From NCBI GenBank assembly GCA_027494135.1, contig JAOSJK010000012.1, positions 858,795-922,794 on the forward strand: a stretch of DNA of 64,000 bases, in the 5' to 3' direction. Below the pieces are notes generated by a model. The model saw nothing but the letters and a program-made list of their open reading frames with translations. It had not been told where the DNA came from and did not search any database. Position 1 is the first letter of the stretch. Each line of letters opens with the position of its first letter. The DNA comes from Acidimicrobiia bacterium (GTDB lineage: Bacteria > Actinomycetota > Acidimicrobiia > IMCC26256 > PALSA-610). Positions 20,549 to 31,480 of the stretch are shown here, one piece after another. Made by a program: the position numbers and the translations under genes.

Positions 20549-21892
20549 GTGCCGGTGCGCTCCGCCGCCGACGAGGTGCGGACGATCGTCGAGGCATTCC
20601 TCGGCGACGACCCACCGCTGCGGGTCACCTGCTGGGACGGCTCGGCCTTCGGCGACCCCGACGCGGCAGTCGGAATCACCATCAGCTCCCCACGGGCTCT
20701 GCGGCGTCTCGTCTGGAACCCCGACGAGCTCGGCCTGGCAAGGGCGTACGTCGCCGGCGAGCTGGAGGTGCACGGGTCGGTCTTCGACCTCCTGGCGCTG
20801 CGCGACCAGATCGGCGGCCGCGACGCAGACGTCGCCCTTCACCTCTCGCGGCGCGAGTGGCTCTCGCTCCTCGGTTCGGCCCGGCGACTGGGGGCGATCG
20901 GCTTGCGGCCGGCACGACCACCCGAGGAGGCGCGGCTCAGGGGCCGACTGCACTCGAGGGCTCGCGACGCGGCCGCTATCGGGCATCACTACGACGTCGG
21001 CAACGACTTCTACCGGCTGGTGCTCGGTCCGACGATGACCTACTCGTGCGCGTACTTCCCGGAACAAGGCACGAGCCTCGACGAGGCTCAGCACCTCAAG
21101 TACGAGCTGATCTGCCGCAAGCTCGGGCTCTGTTCCGGCATGCGCCTCCTCGACGTCGGTTGCGGTTGGGGCGGCATGGTCATCCACGCGGCCGAGCGTC
21201 ACGGCGTCGAGGCGGTCGGGATCACCATCTCCCGCGAGCAGGCCGAGCTGGCGCGGCAGCGGGTCCGCGACGCTGGGCTGGACGGTCGCGTGGAGATCCG
21301 GCTCCAGGACTACCGCGACATCGACGACGGTCCGTACGACGCGATCTCGAGCATCGGGATGTTCGAGCACGTCGGCATCGAGCAGCTGACCGCCTACCTG
21401 CGCGCACTCGGAAGTCTCCTGCAGCCCGGTGGTCGGCTGCTGAACCACGCCATCTCGCGACCGTGCGGCAAGGGCGACTTCGACCACGACTCCTTCGTGG
21501 CCCGGTACGTCTTCCCCGACGGTCATCTCCATGAGGTCGGCCGGGTCGTCAGCGCGCTGCAGGACGAGGGCCTGGAGTGTCGCGACGTCGAGTCACTCCG
21601 CGAGCACTACGCCCGTACCCTGCGCCACTGGATCGCGAATCTCGAGGCGAACTGGGACGATGCCGTCGCACTCGCCGGCGGGCCACGATCCCGGATCTGG
21701 CTGCTCTACATGGCCGGCAGCGCCATAGGGTTCGAGGCCAACCGCCTCAACATCCACCAGGTGCTCGCCACCAGGTCCACCACCGACGGCGCGAGCCACA
21801 TGCCGCCTACGCGCGCCGGATTCCTCACACCGGGGACAGCCCCCGACGCGCACCGGCTGCCACTCGAGGCGCCCGCCGATGCCGGCTCATGA
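20549..21892 (+). CDS. cfa: Cyclopropane-fatty-acyl-phospholipid synthase
   Basis: SAM-dependent enzyme adding methylene (or a methyl branch) to unsaturated phospholipid acyl chains at the membrane surface. The 447 residues start at GTG. Hallmarks: GHHYDVGNDFYRLVLGPTMT, YSCAYFPEQGTSLDEAQHLK, RLLDVGCGWGGMVIHAAERH (SAM site, near residue 204), GITISREQAELARQRV, SSIGMFEHVG, LNHAISRP and FVARYVFPDGHLHEVG. The N-terminal ~110 residues carry the accessory lipid-binding-like domain usual in actinobacterial versions. Tuberculostearic-type 10-methyl synthesis is possible but not shown. Confidence 0.92.
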   Translation: MPVRSAADEVRTIVEAFLGDDPPLRVTCWDGSAFGDPDAAVGITISSPRALRRLVWNPDELGLARAYVAGELEVHGSVFDLLALRDQIGGRDADVALHLSRREWLSLLGSARRLGAIGLRPARPPEEARLRGRLHSRARDAAAIGHHYDVGNDFYRLVLGPTMTYSCAYFPEQGTSLDEAQHLKYELICRKLGLCSGMRLLDVGCGWGGMVIHAAERHGVEAVGITISREQAELARQRVRDAGLDGRVEIRLQDYRDIDDGPYDAISSIGMFEHVGIEQLTAYLRALGSLLQPGGRLLNHAISRPCGKGDFDHDSFVARYVFPDGHLHEVGRVVSALQDEGLECRDVESLREHYARTLRHWIANLEANWDDAVALAGGPRSRIWLLYMAGSAIGFEANRLNIHQVLATRSTTDGASHMPPTRAGFLTPGTAPDAHRLPLEAPADAGS

Positions 21893-22006
21893 CGTCGCGC
21901 AGTCCGTCATGAAGTAGACACGGCCATCGGTGAGATCTCCTCGTTCTGTACTTGGACGTACACACCGAACCTCACGCAGATGGCTCATCCCATGGTGGAC
22001 CCACCC

Positions 22007-22540
22007 ACTCCCCGAGACCTACCACTCCTCGGTACTGAGACGCGGTGGATCTTCGCTACCCGAGACGAGCGCGCCGCCGAGATTCTCGCGGTGCGCTACC
22101 AGGTCCTTGTCCTGCGGCGCCGAGTAGCGCGCCCCGTCTTCACCGAGATCGACCGGACCATCCTCGCTGTGCTCTCCGTTGTCTTCGACCGTAGGCGGCT
22201 GCGCGAGGTGTTCCTCATCGTGCAGTCCGCGACGGTGATCGCTTCGCACCGCGCCTCGTCGCCCGCCACTTGACCCAACCGCTAGCACCGAAGCGAGGTC
22301 GGCCTCCTACGGCAGTCGAGATCCGCCGGCTCGCGATCCGTACTGCCGGGATCACCACCAACCCCGACGGAGACCGGACCACCCAGGCCGCAAGAAGCTT
22401 CCAGATAGGTGTCGGCGACGAGCTCCAGTTCGTTATCCACGACGCCGCCGGCCACTACACCCACACGTTCCCACACGGAGCGCACGAGAGTCGCGACACC
22501 CTCACGACGCGTTCGCCAACCCACCTACAGTCTCCGCCAA
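22007..22540 (+). pseudogene. Decayed rve-type transposase, copy 1
   Basis: Two adjoining open stretches are pieces of one integrase-core transposase. The first reads DERAAEILAVRYQVLVLRRR, TEIDRTILAVLSVVF and LREVFLIVQSATVIASH. The second, after an internal deletion and frame change near 22270, reads AGITTNPDGDRTTQAARSF and LQFVIHDAAGHYTHTF. The middle and C-terminus are gone. Its other relics in this window are at 24395, 43366, 45325 and 46480, and the order of motifs matches the most complete copy at 46480-47480. Confidence 0.75.
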
Positions 22541-22587
22541 CGAACCCCGTTTCTCGGTAGATCCGCTCTCGTCACTAGATTCCGGCG

Positions 22588-24270
22588 ATGCGCGCTACCT
22601 GCCCATCCGACGTCGGCGCCTTCTCGCGCCGTTGCCTCGCGGTCCTGCTCACCGTCGCCCTGGTTGCCGGGTGCGGATCGGGAGGTAGCGACGACAGCAC
22701 CGAGCCGGCCGCCGACGACCCAACCTCCGAAACCCACGCACGGATCGACGAAGCGATCGCGTTGGCCAACGGCCCCGACGACGAGCGAGACGCCGCGCTG
22801 GCCGCCGGCAGCGACGAGGTCGTCGCGATCATGCTCGACGCCGGCGGCATCTCCGAAGCGCTCGGCGCCGAAGAAGCACGCGCCGCAGCAGCTGAGGTCT
22901 TCGCCGGGGTGCTCCCAGAGATGGAGGACATCAGCCGGGAGGACCTCGGGCTCGCAAGCGCGGAATCCCTGTTCCAGAACGCCCTCTCACAACAGGGCGG
23001 CGCCACCGGTACCGGCGTCGACGGTTCGACCTCCGCGGCGTTCGTGGGGTTCATGACCGCGCTGGTCACGGCCATGACCGGCACCAAGCTGTCCAACGAC
23101 ATCGGCGCGCGGGTCATCAAGGGCAACGCTGACGGCTTCGGCGTCGAGATCGATCGGGGTCGGGTGAGCATGCAGAACTCCACTACCAAGACCCTCAACG
23201 GGATCGACGGGACCATAGACACCGACGTGAACCTCACGCCGTGCCCCGACCCCGACGGCAAGGTGTCGGTGAAGGCCACCATCGACGTCGGACTGTACGT
23301 CGCTGGATCTCGCGAAGGCGGCCGATCCGAACTCGACATCACCGTCGATGCCCAGGTGAACGACGATGCCGTCGTCACCAGTTCGGACCTGAACTACCGA
23401 TTCCAGATGTCCGACACGAGAGCCGACGGCAAGGGCGTGTTCCTCGACGCAAGCGAATCGATCCGCCTCACCGGCCGCGAAGACATGGCGACGGCGACCG
23501 CGTCAGTCATCAAGGAGGCGAACGTCAACCGAACCGGCGGCGATATCACCAGAGCCCAGGCCCAGTCCTACTACGCCCTCATGTTCAAGATGGCGATCAT
23601 CATGCAGGAGGGCCTGCTCTACCAGGCGAAAGACGCGTGGGAGTCCGGGCGGTGCGTCGACCTCCAGGTGACCACCGACCCCGCCACCGCACCGGCCTCG
23701 CTCCGTCGGCCCCCGTCGAGGTCACCGCCACCCCCCACCAGCAAGATCGACGGTACACCCACTGGCGGAACCATCACCGCCGAGGTCACCGGCGGCACCT
23801 CGATAACCCCCACCGGCAAGACCGGCGCCCCCGCGGCATTCGCCTACATCGCACCCGGAGAGAAGGACAAGGCCGCCACCATCACCCTCGAGGCACGCTC
23901 CAAGCGCGGCGTGGCCAAGGCGACGATCGACTTCGACACCAAGGCGAAGGGCTGGGTCGCCTCGGGTGGCGGCGGCGGGCTGGTGGTGACCGGTCAGGTC
24001 TCGTCGCTGACCGAGCCCTTCAGCCTCACGGGCACCTTTCCGGGAGGATCGGGGACCTTCACCTACACCCCCACCGACGAACGATCGGGCACCTACCGCA
24101 GCAGCTTCTCCGGCAGCGGCGTGACCGGCAGTACGTCGGGTACATACACGATCGCCGGCGACGCGGGCAGCACGCTGACCCTCACAGGAACGGGCGACGG
24201 CTGCGTGCAGGACATCGGAGGTTCGTGCCGAAACACCACGGAGGTGATCACCCTCACCCCCGCGACATGA
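22588..24270 (+). CDS. Large secreted lipoprotein of unknown function
   Basis: The 560-residue product has a signal peptide with lipobox LVAGC and an acidic linker. Residues about 45-350 are mostly helical (LANGPDDERDAALAAGSDEV) with an added beta part (VSVKATIDVGLYVAG). The C-terminal third looks like Ig/carbohydrate-binding-type beta domains (GTITAEVTGGTSITPTGKTG, SLTGTFPGGSGTFTYTP). Residues ~371-391 (ASLRRPPSRSPPPPTSK) fit poorly; the neighbouring frame encodes APSAPVEVTATPH there, so two compensating indels may flank about 40 bases. The ATG at 22588 lacks a strong ribosome site. No family recognised. Confidence 0.75.
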   Translation: MRATCPSDVGAFSRRCLAVLLTVALVAGCGSGGSDDSTEPAADDPTSETHARIDEAIALANGPDDERDAALAAGSDEVVAIMLDAGGISEALGAEEARAAAAEVFAGVLPEMEDISREDLGLASAESLFQNALSQQGGATGTGVDGSTSAAFVGFMTALVTAMTGTKLSNDIGARVIKGNADGFGVEIDRGRVSMQNSTTKTLNGIDGTIDTDVNLTPCPDPDGKVSVKATIDVGLYVAGSREGGRSELDITVDAQVNDDAVVTSSDLNYRFQMSDTRADGKGVFLDASESIRLTGREDMATATASVIKEANVNRTGGDITRAQAQSYYALMFKMAIIMQEGLLYQAKDAWESGRCVDLQVTTDPATAPASLRRPPSRSPPPPTSKIDGTPTGGTITAEVTGGTSITPTGKTGAPAAFAYIAPGEKDKAATITLEARSKRGVAKATIDFDTKAKGWVASGGGGGLVVTGQVSSLTEPFSLTGTFPGGSGTFTYTPTDERSGTYRSSFSGSGVTGSTSGTYTIAGDAGSTLTLTGTGDGCVQDIGGSCRNTTEVITLTPAT

Positions 24271-24394
24271 CGGGTCTTTGAAGAGGACGATCCGTGTAGC
24301 CCCCCACCTGCAAGGGCCGGGGCTGCGGCAGTCACATCGGACCACTTGGGAGGTTCGTGAAGTCGGCAGGACGATGCTTGCCGACAGCGCGTGG

Positions 24395-24560
24395 TATGCG
24401 TCGCCGCCGAGCACCCACCGGGGGATAGCGCCGCGTCCGCGGGGAACCCCTTCAGCTCGGTATCGCGATCGTCGCGTCGAAGGTACGGACGATCCTCGAG
24501 CACTCGGGCATCGACCCTGCACCGAGCTGGGCATCTCGCCGTCGGCCGGACAGTCGGTCA
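24395..24560 (+). pseudogene. Decayed rve-type transposase, copy 2 (middle segment)
   Basis: An open stretch with one internal stop reads APTGG, stop, RRVRGEPLQLGIAIV, then ASKVRTILEHSGIDPAPSW. That is the conserved GYRRIHGEL...GI..A..TVR.IL...GIDPAP block that lies between the N-terminal helix region and the catalytic core of such transposases. The flanks show no other coding sign, so the 24271-24662 interval is IS debris plus the ribosome site (GAGGAG) of the next gene. Confidence 0.6.
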
Positions 24561-24662
24561 TGACGTTTGACGGTACTCCTGGCCCCGCTTGAACCGATTC
24601 GGTGCCCGATCGCGACAGCAGCCTCAGCCGGCCTCGGAGGCCGGGATCCCCGAGGAGCACAC

Positions 24663-25412
24663 ATGCGCGCATCTCGATCAGTCGTCTTCGTTGCCGTCGG
24701 CGTGCTTGTGGCGGCGGCGTGCGGGTCAGACGAGGGCTCTACGGCCGCGCTCATGTCGCCCGTTGCAGGTGCCAGAGTTGCCGGCGGAGTCGAACTGGAG
24801 ATGGCTGCGGAAGGGATCACGATCGAGGAGGCCGGTGTGGCACGCGACGGTGCTGGTCACTTCCACGTCGTCGCCGACGTCGGCTGTGCGAAGACGGGGG
24901 ACGTAATCGGAAAGGACGCCGATCACGTGCACTTCGGCGCGGGGCAGACCACTGGGCTCATCTACCTCGGCCCGGGATCCCACGACCTCTGCCTTCAGGT
25001 GGGCGATGGAGCCCACCAGGCACTGGGCATCACCGATCGTCACACGATCGAGGTGGGAATCGCCGACCAGGCGGAGTTCTGTGACGTGGTCATCGAGGTC
25101 GATGAGCTGTTCGACGCGGTCGACAACAGCAGCGACGACTTCTCCGTCAAGCAGGTCGGCTACGAGAACATCCGACGGCTCGCGGCCCAGTTGACCGCCG
25201 CGCTCGATTTCGTCGATCCGGGAAGTCGTGACGACCTTGCCGCAACCGTGTCCTTCGTCGACGCCATGACGTCGGCCCTCGTGGAAGCGGCAGACCTGGA
25301 CGAGGCCGAGCGAGCGCTCGAGCCCATCTTCGAGACCGTTGGCGCAGAGCTGCCGGGCGCCGGGTGGATCCTCGACAACTGCGGCATCGACATTGCCGGC
25401 GAAGACGAGTAG
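24663..25412 (+). CDS. DUF4399-domain lipoprotein
   Basis: The ATG follows GAGGAGCACAC. The 249-residue product has a signal peptide and lipobox AAAC. The central domain reads DGAGHFHVVADVGCAK, DADHVHFGAGQT, LYLGPGSHDLCLQ-like (IYLGPGSHDLCLQVGDGAHQ) and HTIEV, the His-containing pattern of DUF4399, whose biochemical role is unknown. A helical C-terminal part (residues ~150-249) with two cysteines follows and is not typical of the minimal domain. The gene is followed by the sigma-factor operon after about 110 bases. Confidence 0.75.
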   Translation: MRASRSVVFVAVGVLVAAACGSDEGSTAALMSPVAGARVAGGVELEMAAEGITIEEAGVARDGAGHFHVVADVGCAKTGDVIGKDADHVHFGAGQTTGLIYLGPGSHDLCLQVGDGAHQALGITDRHTIEVGIADQAEFCDVVIEVDELFDAVDNSSDDFSVKQVGYENIRRLAAQLTAALDFVDPGSRDDLAATVSFVDAMTSALVEAADLDEAERALEPIFETVGAELPGAGWILDNCGIDIAGEDE

Positions 25413-25521
25413 TGCCACCTGTGAACCGACTCGCCCGCCGATCGCGACGAACGCCTCGATGGATTCGTCCGAACGAACACGAAGCCTCGTCGCAGACGAG
25501 TCCGTCGGGCGGAGGTCGCCC

Positions 25522-26058
25522 GTGAGAGTCCAGACCGATGCGCAACTCCTCTCGGCGATCTCCGAAGGTGATCGAGACGCGCTCCGGACGCTTCATGATC
25601 GCCACGCCGCATGGGTCACGCTCCGTCTTCGGCGAAGATGCTCCAACTCCGATGTCGTCGCCGATGCCGTACAGGACACGTTCGTGGCGGTGTGGAAGAG
25701 CGCCGCGCGCTGGGACGGACGCGGGGAACCTGCCGCGTGGATCTGGGGAATTGCGATCCGGCGCTTGATCGGCGCTCTGCGGTCCCGTGATCGATGGAAT
25801 CGCGACCGTCTGACGGACGTGGTGCCCGAGTCCGATGTCATCACGACGGCGGAGGACCAGGTGCTGCTCGGCATCGAACACGGTGATCTCGCCGGTGCGC
25901 TAGGGCAGTTGTCGCCCGAGTTGCTGGCCGTCGTGCAGGCGACGGTCCTCGACGGTCTCACCACGCGAGAGGCCGCCAAACTGCTGGGTATCCCGGCCGG
26001 CACGGTCAAGACACGGATGATGCGGGCGCGGACCCAGATGAGAGGAGCACTGGCATGA
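25522..26058 (+). CDS. ECF-type RNA polymerase sigma factor
   Basis: The GTG at 25522 is preferred because GGAGG lies six bases upstream; longer readings lack this. Region 2 is DALRTLHDRHAAWVTLRLRR, VADAVQDTFVAVWKSAARWD and AAWIWGIAIRRLIG; region 4 is LSPELLAVVQATVLDGLTTRE followed by AAKLLGIPAGTVKTRMMRAR. The 178-residue length is normal. Its stop overlaps the next ATG, and the next gene carries an anti-sigma zinc finger, so the pair probably controls this operon, which continues through an ABC system and a P450. Confidence 0.9.
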   Translation: MRVQTDAQLLSAISEGDRDALRTLHDRHAAWVTLRLRRRCSNSDVVADAVQDTFVAVWKSAARWDGRGEPAAWIWGIAIRRLIGALRSRDRWNRDRLTDVVPESDVITTAEDQVLLGIEHGDLAGALGQLSPELLAVVQATVLDGLTTREAAKLLGIPAGTVKTRMMRARTQMRGALA

Positions 26059-26897
26059 GCAACGAGATCTGGCACGCGCCGGAGAAGCTGCTGGACGGGT
26101 TCGTGGCCGATCCCGGTGAGATCGACAGCGCGGCCGCGGCGTCGCTCGAGGCGCACCTGCTGGCATGTGACCGATGCCGCGGCGCTGTCAGAGCGCGCGC
26201 GAGCGAATCGGCCCTCGAGGACTCGTGGCATCGGGTCGTAGCCGTGATCGACACCCCACGCCTGTCGGTTGTGGAGCGGGTGCTGATCCGACTCGGCGTG
26301 TCCGAGTCGACGGCCCGGCTCCTGGCCGGCACACCTGCGCTCAGCGCCGCTGCGGCCGGCTCGGTCGCCTTCGTGGCTGCTGGGTTCGTTGCGAGCAGTC
26401 GGATCACCGAATCCACCGGTGGCTTCCTGGTCGTGGCACCGCTGTTGCCCTTGCTCGCCGTTGGGGCCGCCTTCGCGTCGGTGGCCGACCCGGCGGGCGA
26501 GACCGCCGTGCCGACGCCACTGCAGGGGGTGGGGCTCGTGCTGCGGCGAGCGGCGGTGATCCTGACGGCCGTGTTCGTCATCCTGGGCGCCGCCAACCTT
26601 GCGATCGGGGGAGCTGGACGCGCCGGTCGTCGCATGGTTGCTCCCGGGGTTGGCGCTCCCCGTTGGCGCGCTGGCGCTCGGTACGTGGTTCCGGGCTGAG
26701 GTCGCGACGGGCACGCTCGCCATGGCGTGGGTCTCGGTCGTGTTCGCGGTCCGATGGATGGACGGATGGCAGACGGGGTACGCCGAAACCGCGACCTTCG
26801 GCCTATCGGGACAGGTGACCGCGCTGGTCGCACTCCTCGTTGCCGTAGCCGTGCTCGCCATGCGGCGCGACCAGTTCCAGCTGATGGACAGCGTCCG

Positions 26898-26901
<4 letters not shown>
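26055..26901 (+). CDS. Zinc-finger anti-sigma-like membrane protein, frameshifted
   Basis: The N-terminus holds LEAHLLACDRCRGAVRARAS, the HxxxCxxC zinc-binding anti-sigma motif. It is followed by a long membrane part: LSAAAAGSVAFVAAGFVASS, VVAPLLPLLAVGAAFASV and others. Near 26610 the frame changes and further helices follow (VVAWLLPGLALPVGALALG; VTALVALLVAVAVLAM) to a stop at 26901. The whole is about 282 residues with roughly six helices, larger than a standard anti-sigma factor. Start and stop overlap the neighbours by four bases each. It probably binds the upstream sigma factor and senses the membrane or the ABC system. Confidence 0.8.
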
Positions 26902-27760
<859 letters not shown>

Positions 27761-27764
<4 letters not shown>

Positions 27765-29461
27765 CCGTCCTACTTGTCGTCCTGGTACCGGTAGCGCTGA
27801 TCGCGCTCCTCGTCGCTCGCTCGCGGTCGGGGGTGTCGGTGTCCGACGTGGGGTCATCGACGGCTGCCGTGTCCGACGCCGGAGTCAGGACCACGGCGGA
27901 TATCCGTCGGGCGAGCGCAGCCGAGACCGTGCGCGGGATCGGTCGGGTCGAGGGTCGGCTGATGTTCTCGAGTCTGTGGTTCGCTGTCGGCCTTGCGTTC
28001 TGCGCGCTGATCATCCTGGCCTTCGCGGTCGCGTTCGCGGACGAGAACAACGAGCCTTGGGCCGAGTTCGCACAGATGGCGCCGTGGTTCGTCCATCCTC
28101 TCGCCGGGATGACGGTGCTGGCGAGCCACCGGGCCACGACACGGTCGGTTCGTGACGGCACCGAGGAGGTCTTCGGTGTGTGCCCGACTCAGCCGGAGGT
28201 CCGAACTCTCGGACATCTCGCGGCATCCTGGCTGCCCGTGTTGGTCTCGGCCGTGTTCCTGGTCGTGTTCGGGTTGTTGCTCCTCGTCCGGTCTCCGGGG
28301 CTCCACGGCCCGGTCACCGCCGACAGCACAGGCGATGTGCTCGGTGCGATGCTCCTCGGCGTCGGCAGTGTCGCGCTCGGCGTGGCGCTGGGTCGCTGGA
28401 TCCGATTCGCCCTCGCCCCGATCGTGGTCGTGGTGGCGATCCTGTTCCTGTCTACGGGCATCAGCGGCATCGGCGGGCGTGGGTGGAATCCCTACGTCCA
28501 GCTTTCGACCGCACCGACGATCGAGGCGCCGTCGCCGGTGTTCGCCGACCGGCCCGTGTGGTCGCACGCGCTCTGGATCCTGGCGCTCGTCCTGCTGGTC
28601 GGTCTGCTCGCGATGTTGCGCCACCGACGAGACCGACCGATTCTGTTGGGCGTCGGAGGCGCAATCGTTCTTGCGATGGTCGCCGCGTTCGGCGCGACCC
28701 GCGAGATGCCGGCCGCATCGGCATCCGCGATCGCCGACAGGGTTGCTCGACCCGAGGCGCACCAGGACTGCGTCGATATCGCGGGACGGGTCGACGTGTG
28801 CGTGTTCCCGTTCCACGCCGAATACGCGGGTCGGATCGTGGCCGATGTGACCCCGGTGGCATGGGCGCTTCCTTCCGCGGTCGGCCCGATGACGATCCGT
28901 CAGGTGTACGAGGGCTCGATCGAGCAACTGCCACCCGAGGTGCGCCGCCGCCTACCCGATCGCGTAGCCGGCCGGCCGCCGAACGAGGTCCCGTTCTCGG
29001 GTTTCGACGAGCTCGGAAACTTCACCGGCCCGCGCCGGGACCTCGCCCTCGCCGCCGTCGGGTTGCCGACACGACCTGACGACGAGTTGATGCCCGCGGT
29101 GGTTGCCGGTGAGGCCCGTGGAGTGGTCGCAGTTTGGCTGACGGTTCGTGGCCTCGACCTCGATGACCAGCTGAGGCGCGCCCGTGTGCCGGAGACCTCG
29201 TCAGACGATCCCTTCGAGAACGGCTCACTCGACGGCGTGGGCGAGTGCAGCACGCCCAGCGTCGTCTGGTCTCGTCAAGACCTCGAGGCCGCACGGGCGG
29301 TGATCCAGGTTCCGGACGAGGTCATCGAGGCAGCGTTGGCATCTGACTGGGCCAGGTGGACCGATCCCTCGACCGGGACCGACGAGCTTCTCGCACATCT
29401 TGAGCTGGCACCGGTTGGTCCCTTCGACCAGGTGACGCCCAGGCCTGGCGAGCCGTGCTGA
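27761..29461 (+). CDS. ABC-system membrane protein with large extracytoplasmic domain
   Basis: The 566-residue product overlaps the ATPase gene by four bases. It has an N-terminal helix, then helices at about 70-95 (WFAVGLAFCALIILAFAVAF), 130-165, 200-235 and 270-290, then a final helix near 310. The last 250 residues are soluble and contain HQDCVDIAGRVDVCVFPFH with a Cys pair, suggesting an extracytoplasmic sensing or export domain. It is probably the permease of this ABC system; no exact family is recognised. The stop overlaps the next ATG. Confidence 0.75.
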
Positions 29462-29724
29462 TGGTGATGCCCTCGCTGCCGGTCGATCGGACCGGCCGAT
29501 GCTCGGAAGTGGCGCGTGCGCTCTTCTGGCCGACGGTTCGTGTCGCCCGGCTCGATCGGGTCGCCGGAACCGTGCTCCTGGGCTCGATCCCGCTGCTCAT
29601 GACGGTCATTCGGAACGGATCCGATCTCGTCCTGCCCTCTATCGTGCTCGGTGTCGCCACGGGGGCGTCAGCGGGCTGGATTGCCGACGACCCCACCGCT
29701 GATCTCCTGACTCCTGCCCTGTGA
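29461..29724 (+). CDS. Small membrane protein in the ABC operon
   Basis: An 87-residue protein whose ATG overlaps the previous TGA (TGATG) and whose end overlaps the next GTG. Two hydrophobic segments are visible: RVAGTVLLGSIPLLMTVIR and LVLPSIVLGVATGASAGWI. No family recognised. Position and size suggest an accessory membrane subunit of the ABC system. Confidence 0.6.
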   Translation: MVMPSLPVDRTGRCSEVARALFWPTVRVARLDRVAGTVLLGSIPLLMTVIRNGSDLVLPSIVLGVATGASAGWIADDPTADLLTPAL

Positions 29725-30101
29725 ACACCCCGCGACGCCTCGCCTATCGGTTGGTGCTCGCCGCGACGACCGCCATTGCCGTCGCAGCTGCGCTCGCGGC
29801 GGTCGCTGCGATCAGCGGCTCGCCGACCCCACGGTGGACCGAGCGGGTCCCCGAAGCGGCGTTCGCCGCCGTCGTCGCACTCGCCTGCGGGTTCTCGCTC
29901 ATGCGACGCGGCGATCCACTCGGAGGCGCTGCCGGTGTGACGGCCGGCGCGCTGCTACCGGCTCTCGTCGCTGCACTCGCCTTCCGTTGGCCCGGCCGGA
30001 TCCCGTCGTTCGGACCTGGCCCGACGCACAACCGATGGTGGCTCCTGGCGCTGCTCCCTGCGCTCGCAGCGTGCCGCGGCTCGAGCGACCCCGCGACATG
30101 A
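29721..30101 (+). CDS. Small membrane protein in the ABC operon
   Basis: A 126-residue protein starting at GTG 29721, coupled on both sides by four-base overlaps. It has three or four hydrophobic segments (LVLAATTAIAVAAALAAVAA; AAFAAVVALACGF; GVTAGALLPALVAALAF; WWLLALLPALAAC). No family recognised. It is likely an additional membrane component of the same system. Confidence 0.6.
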   Translation: MNTPRRLAYRLVLAATTAIAVAAALAAVAAISGSPTPRWTERVPEAAFAAVVALACGFSLMRRGDPLGGAAGVTAGALLPALVAALAFRWPGRIPSFGPGPTHNRWWLLALLPALAACRGSSDPAT

Positions 30102-31480
30102 CCCCGTCTCCGACAGGACACCGAGGACCGATGGGCAACGCACTCCCCACCCCAGCACTGCGGCGTCAACCCCGGCTCCTCCAGCGGCTGTTGAGGGACC
30201 CGTCACCCGTGCTCGACGAACTCCGCGACGAGCTCGGCCCGATCTATGGACTCGGCGCCGGTCCGGCGCGGATGGCCGTGGTCGGCGATCCCGTCGCGCT
30301 GCGCGAGCTGTTCGCTATGCCCGCAGAGTCGTTCCGATGGAAGCACAAGTTCAACGTGCTCGGCTTCGTCGTCGGACCCGGCTCGATGATCGTGTCCGAC
30401 GGCCCCGACCACACGCGGCGCCGGAAGTCGGTCCAGACCGCGTTCAGCCGCCGACGACTGAATGGCTGGATTCCCACGATCGTCGAACGTACCGACGCGG
30501 CGATCGAGGGCGTATTCGCAGACCTCCCGGCCGACGGCGCCCAGATCGACATGTATCCGATCGGCCGTGCCCTGGTTCTGGACATCGTCGTTCGCGCCTT
30601 GTTCGGACCGCGCATGGCGCCACACACGGCGACCATCGGCGAGCTCTTCGAACGACCGCAGGCATACCTCGAATCGTCGTTTCTCGCGCAGTTGCCCCAC
30701 CCGTTCCCGTACACCAGGCGAGCGCGGGTAGCTGCCGATCGTCGGGCACTAGACGCGATCATCGACGCCCAGATCGACGACCGTCGCCGAGAACCGTCGG
30801 GTGATCCCACCGACGTCCTGGAGGCGCTCGTGATCGACGGCACACTGAGCGACTCGGAGATACGCGACCAGGTCGCCACACTGATCGGCGCGGGTTACGA
30901 CACCACCGCTGCCTCGCTTGCCTGGATGCTCACCCTCTGCGCCCGCAGCCCCGAGGTATGGAAGCGACTCGGCGACGAGGCCGATCGCGTGTTCGGATCC
31001 GCAGTCGACGTCGACCACGTCACGTTGGCGGCTCTCGAGTTCGCCGACCGCACGATGCGCGAGACCCTGCGACTCCACCCCGCCGGGGTTGTCAGTCCAC
31101 GAGAAGCCGCGACGGATGTCACCGTCGGCGGGTACTCGGTACCGAAGGGAACGTTGATCCTGTGGTCGGCGTACCTCGCCGGACGCGATGCGACCGCCTG
31201 GACCGATCCACTCGAGTTCCGGCCGGACCGGTTCGTCGAGGCCACGGCGGAGCAGAAGTCGCTCGCCGACATCTCGTGGGTTCCATTCGGGCGCGGTGCC
31301 CGGAACTGCATCGGCTTTGCACTGGCTCAGATGGAACTGACGCTCATCGTGGCCCGCTTGGCACAGCGGTTGTCGATCTCGGCGACAGGTCCGGTGCCAC
31401 CGCCGAGAGGAATGGTCGTGAATCGACCAGAGGGCGGCGCGCCGATGCGGGTGTCGGCCCGAGGCGAGACGGTCCGGTGA
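30098..31480 (+). CDS. Cytochrome P450
   Basis: Haem-thiolate monooxygenase of 460 residues; the ATG overlaps the previous stop, tying it to the sigma/ABC operon. Motifs: I-helix GAGYDTTAASLAW with the acid/alcohol pair altered to YD-TT, ExxR in RETLRLHPAG, PERF-like FRPDRFVEA, and the haem loop FGRGARNCIGFALAQ with Cys near residue 403. No membrane anchor, so it needs a soluble ferredoxin partner, and none is encoded here. The organisation resembles class I CYPs of terpenoid or fatty-acid type, but the substrate is unknown. It is the last gene of the operon. Confidence 0.92.
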   Translation: MTPSPTGHRGPMGNALPTPALRRQPRLLQRLLRDPSPVLDELRDELGPIYGLGAGPARMAVVGDPVALRELFAMPAESFRWKHKFNVLGFVVGPGSMIVSDGPDHTRRRKSVQTAFSRRRLNGWIPTIVERTDAAIEGVFADLPADGAQIDMYPIGRALVLDIVVRALFGPRMAPHTATIGELFERPQAYLESSFLAQLPHPFPYTRRARVAADRRALDAIIDAQIDDRRREPSGDPTDVLEALVIDGTLSDSEIRDQVATLIGAGYDTTAASLAWMLTLCARSPEVWKRLGDEADRVFGSAVDVDHVTLAALEFADRTMRETLRLHPAGVVSPREAATDVTVGGYSVPKGTLILWSAYLAGRDATAWTDPLEFRPDRFVEATAEQKSLADISWVPFGRGARNCIGFALAQMELTLIVARLAQRLSISATGPVPPPRGMVVNRPEGGAPMRVSARGETVR

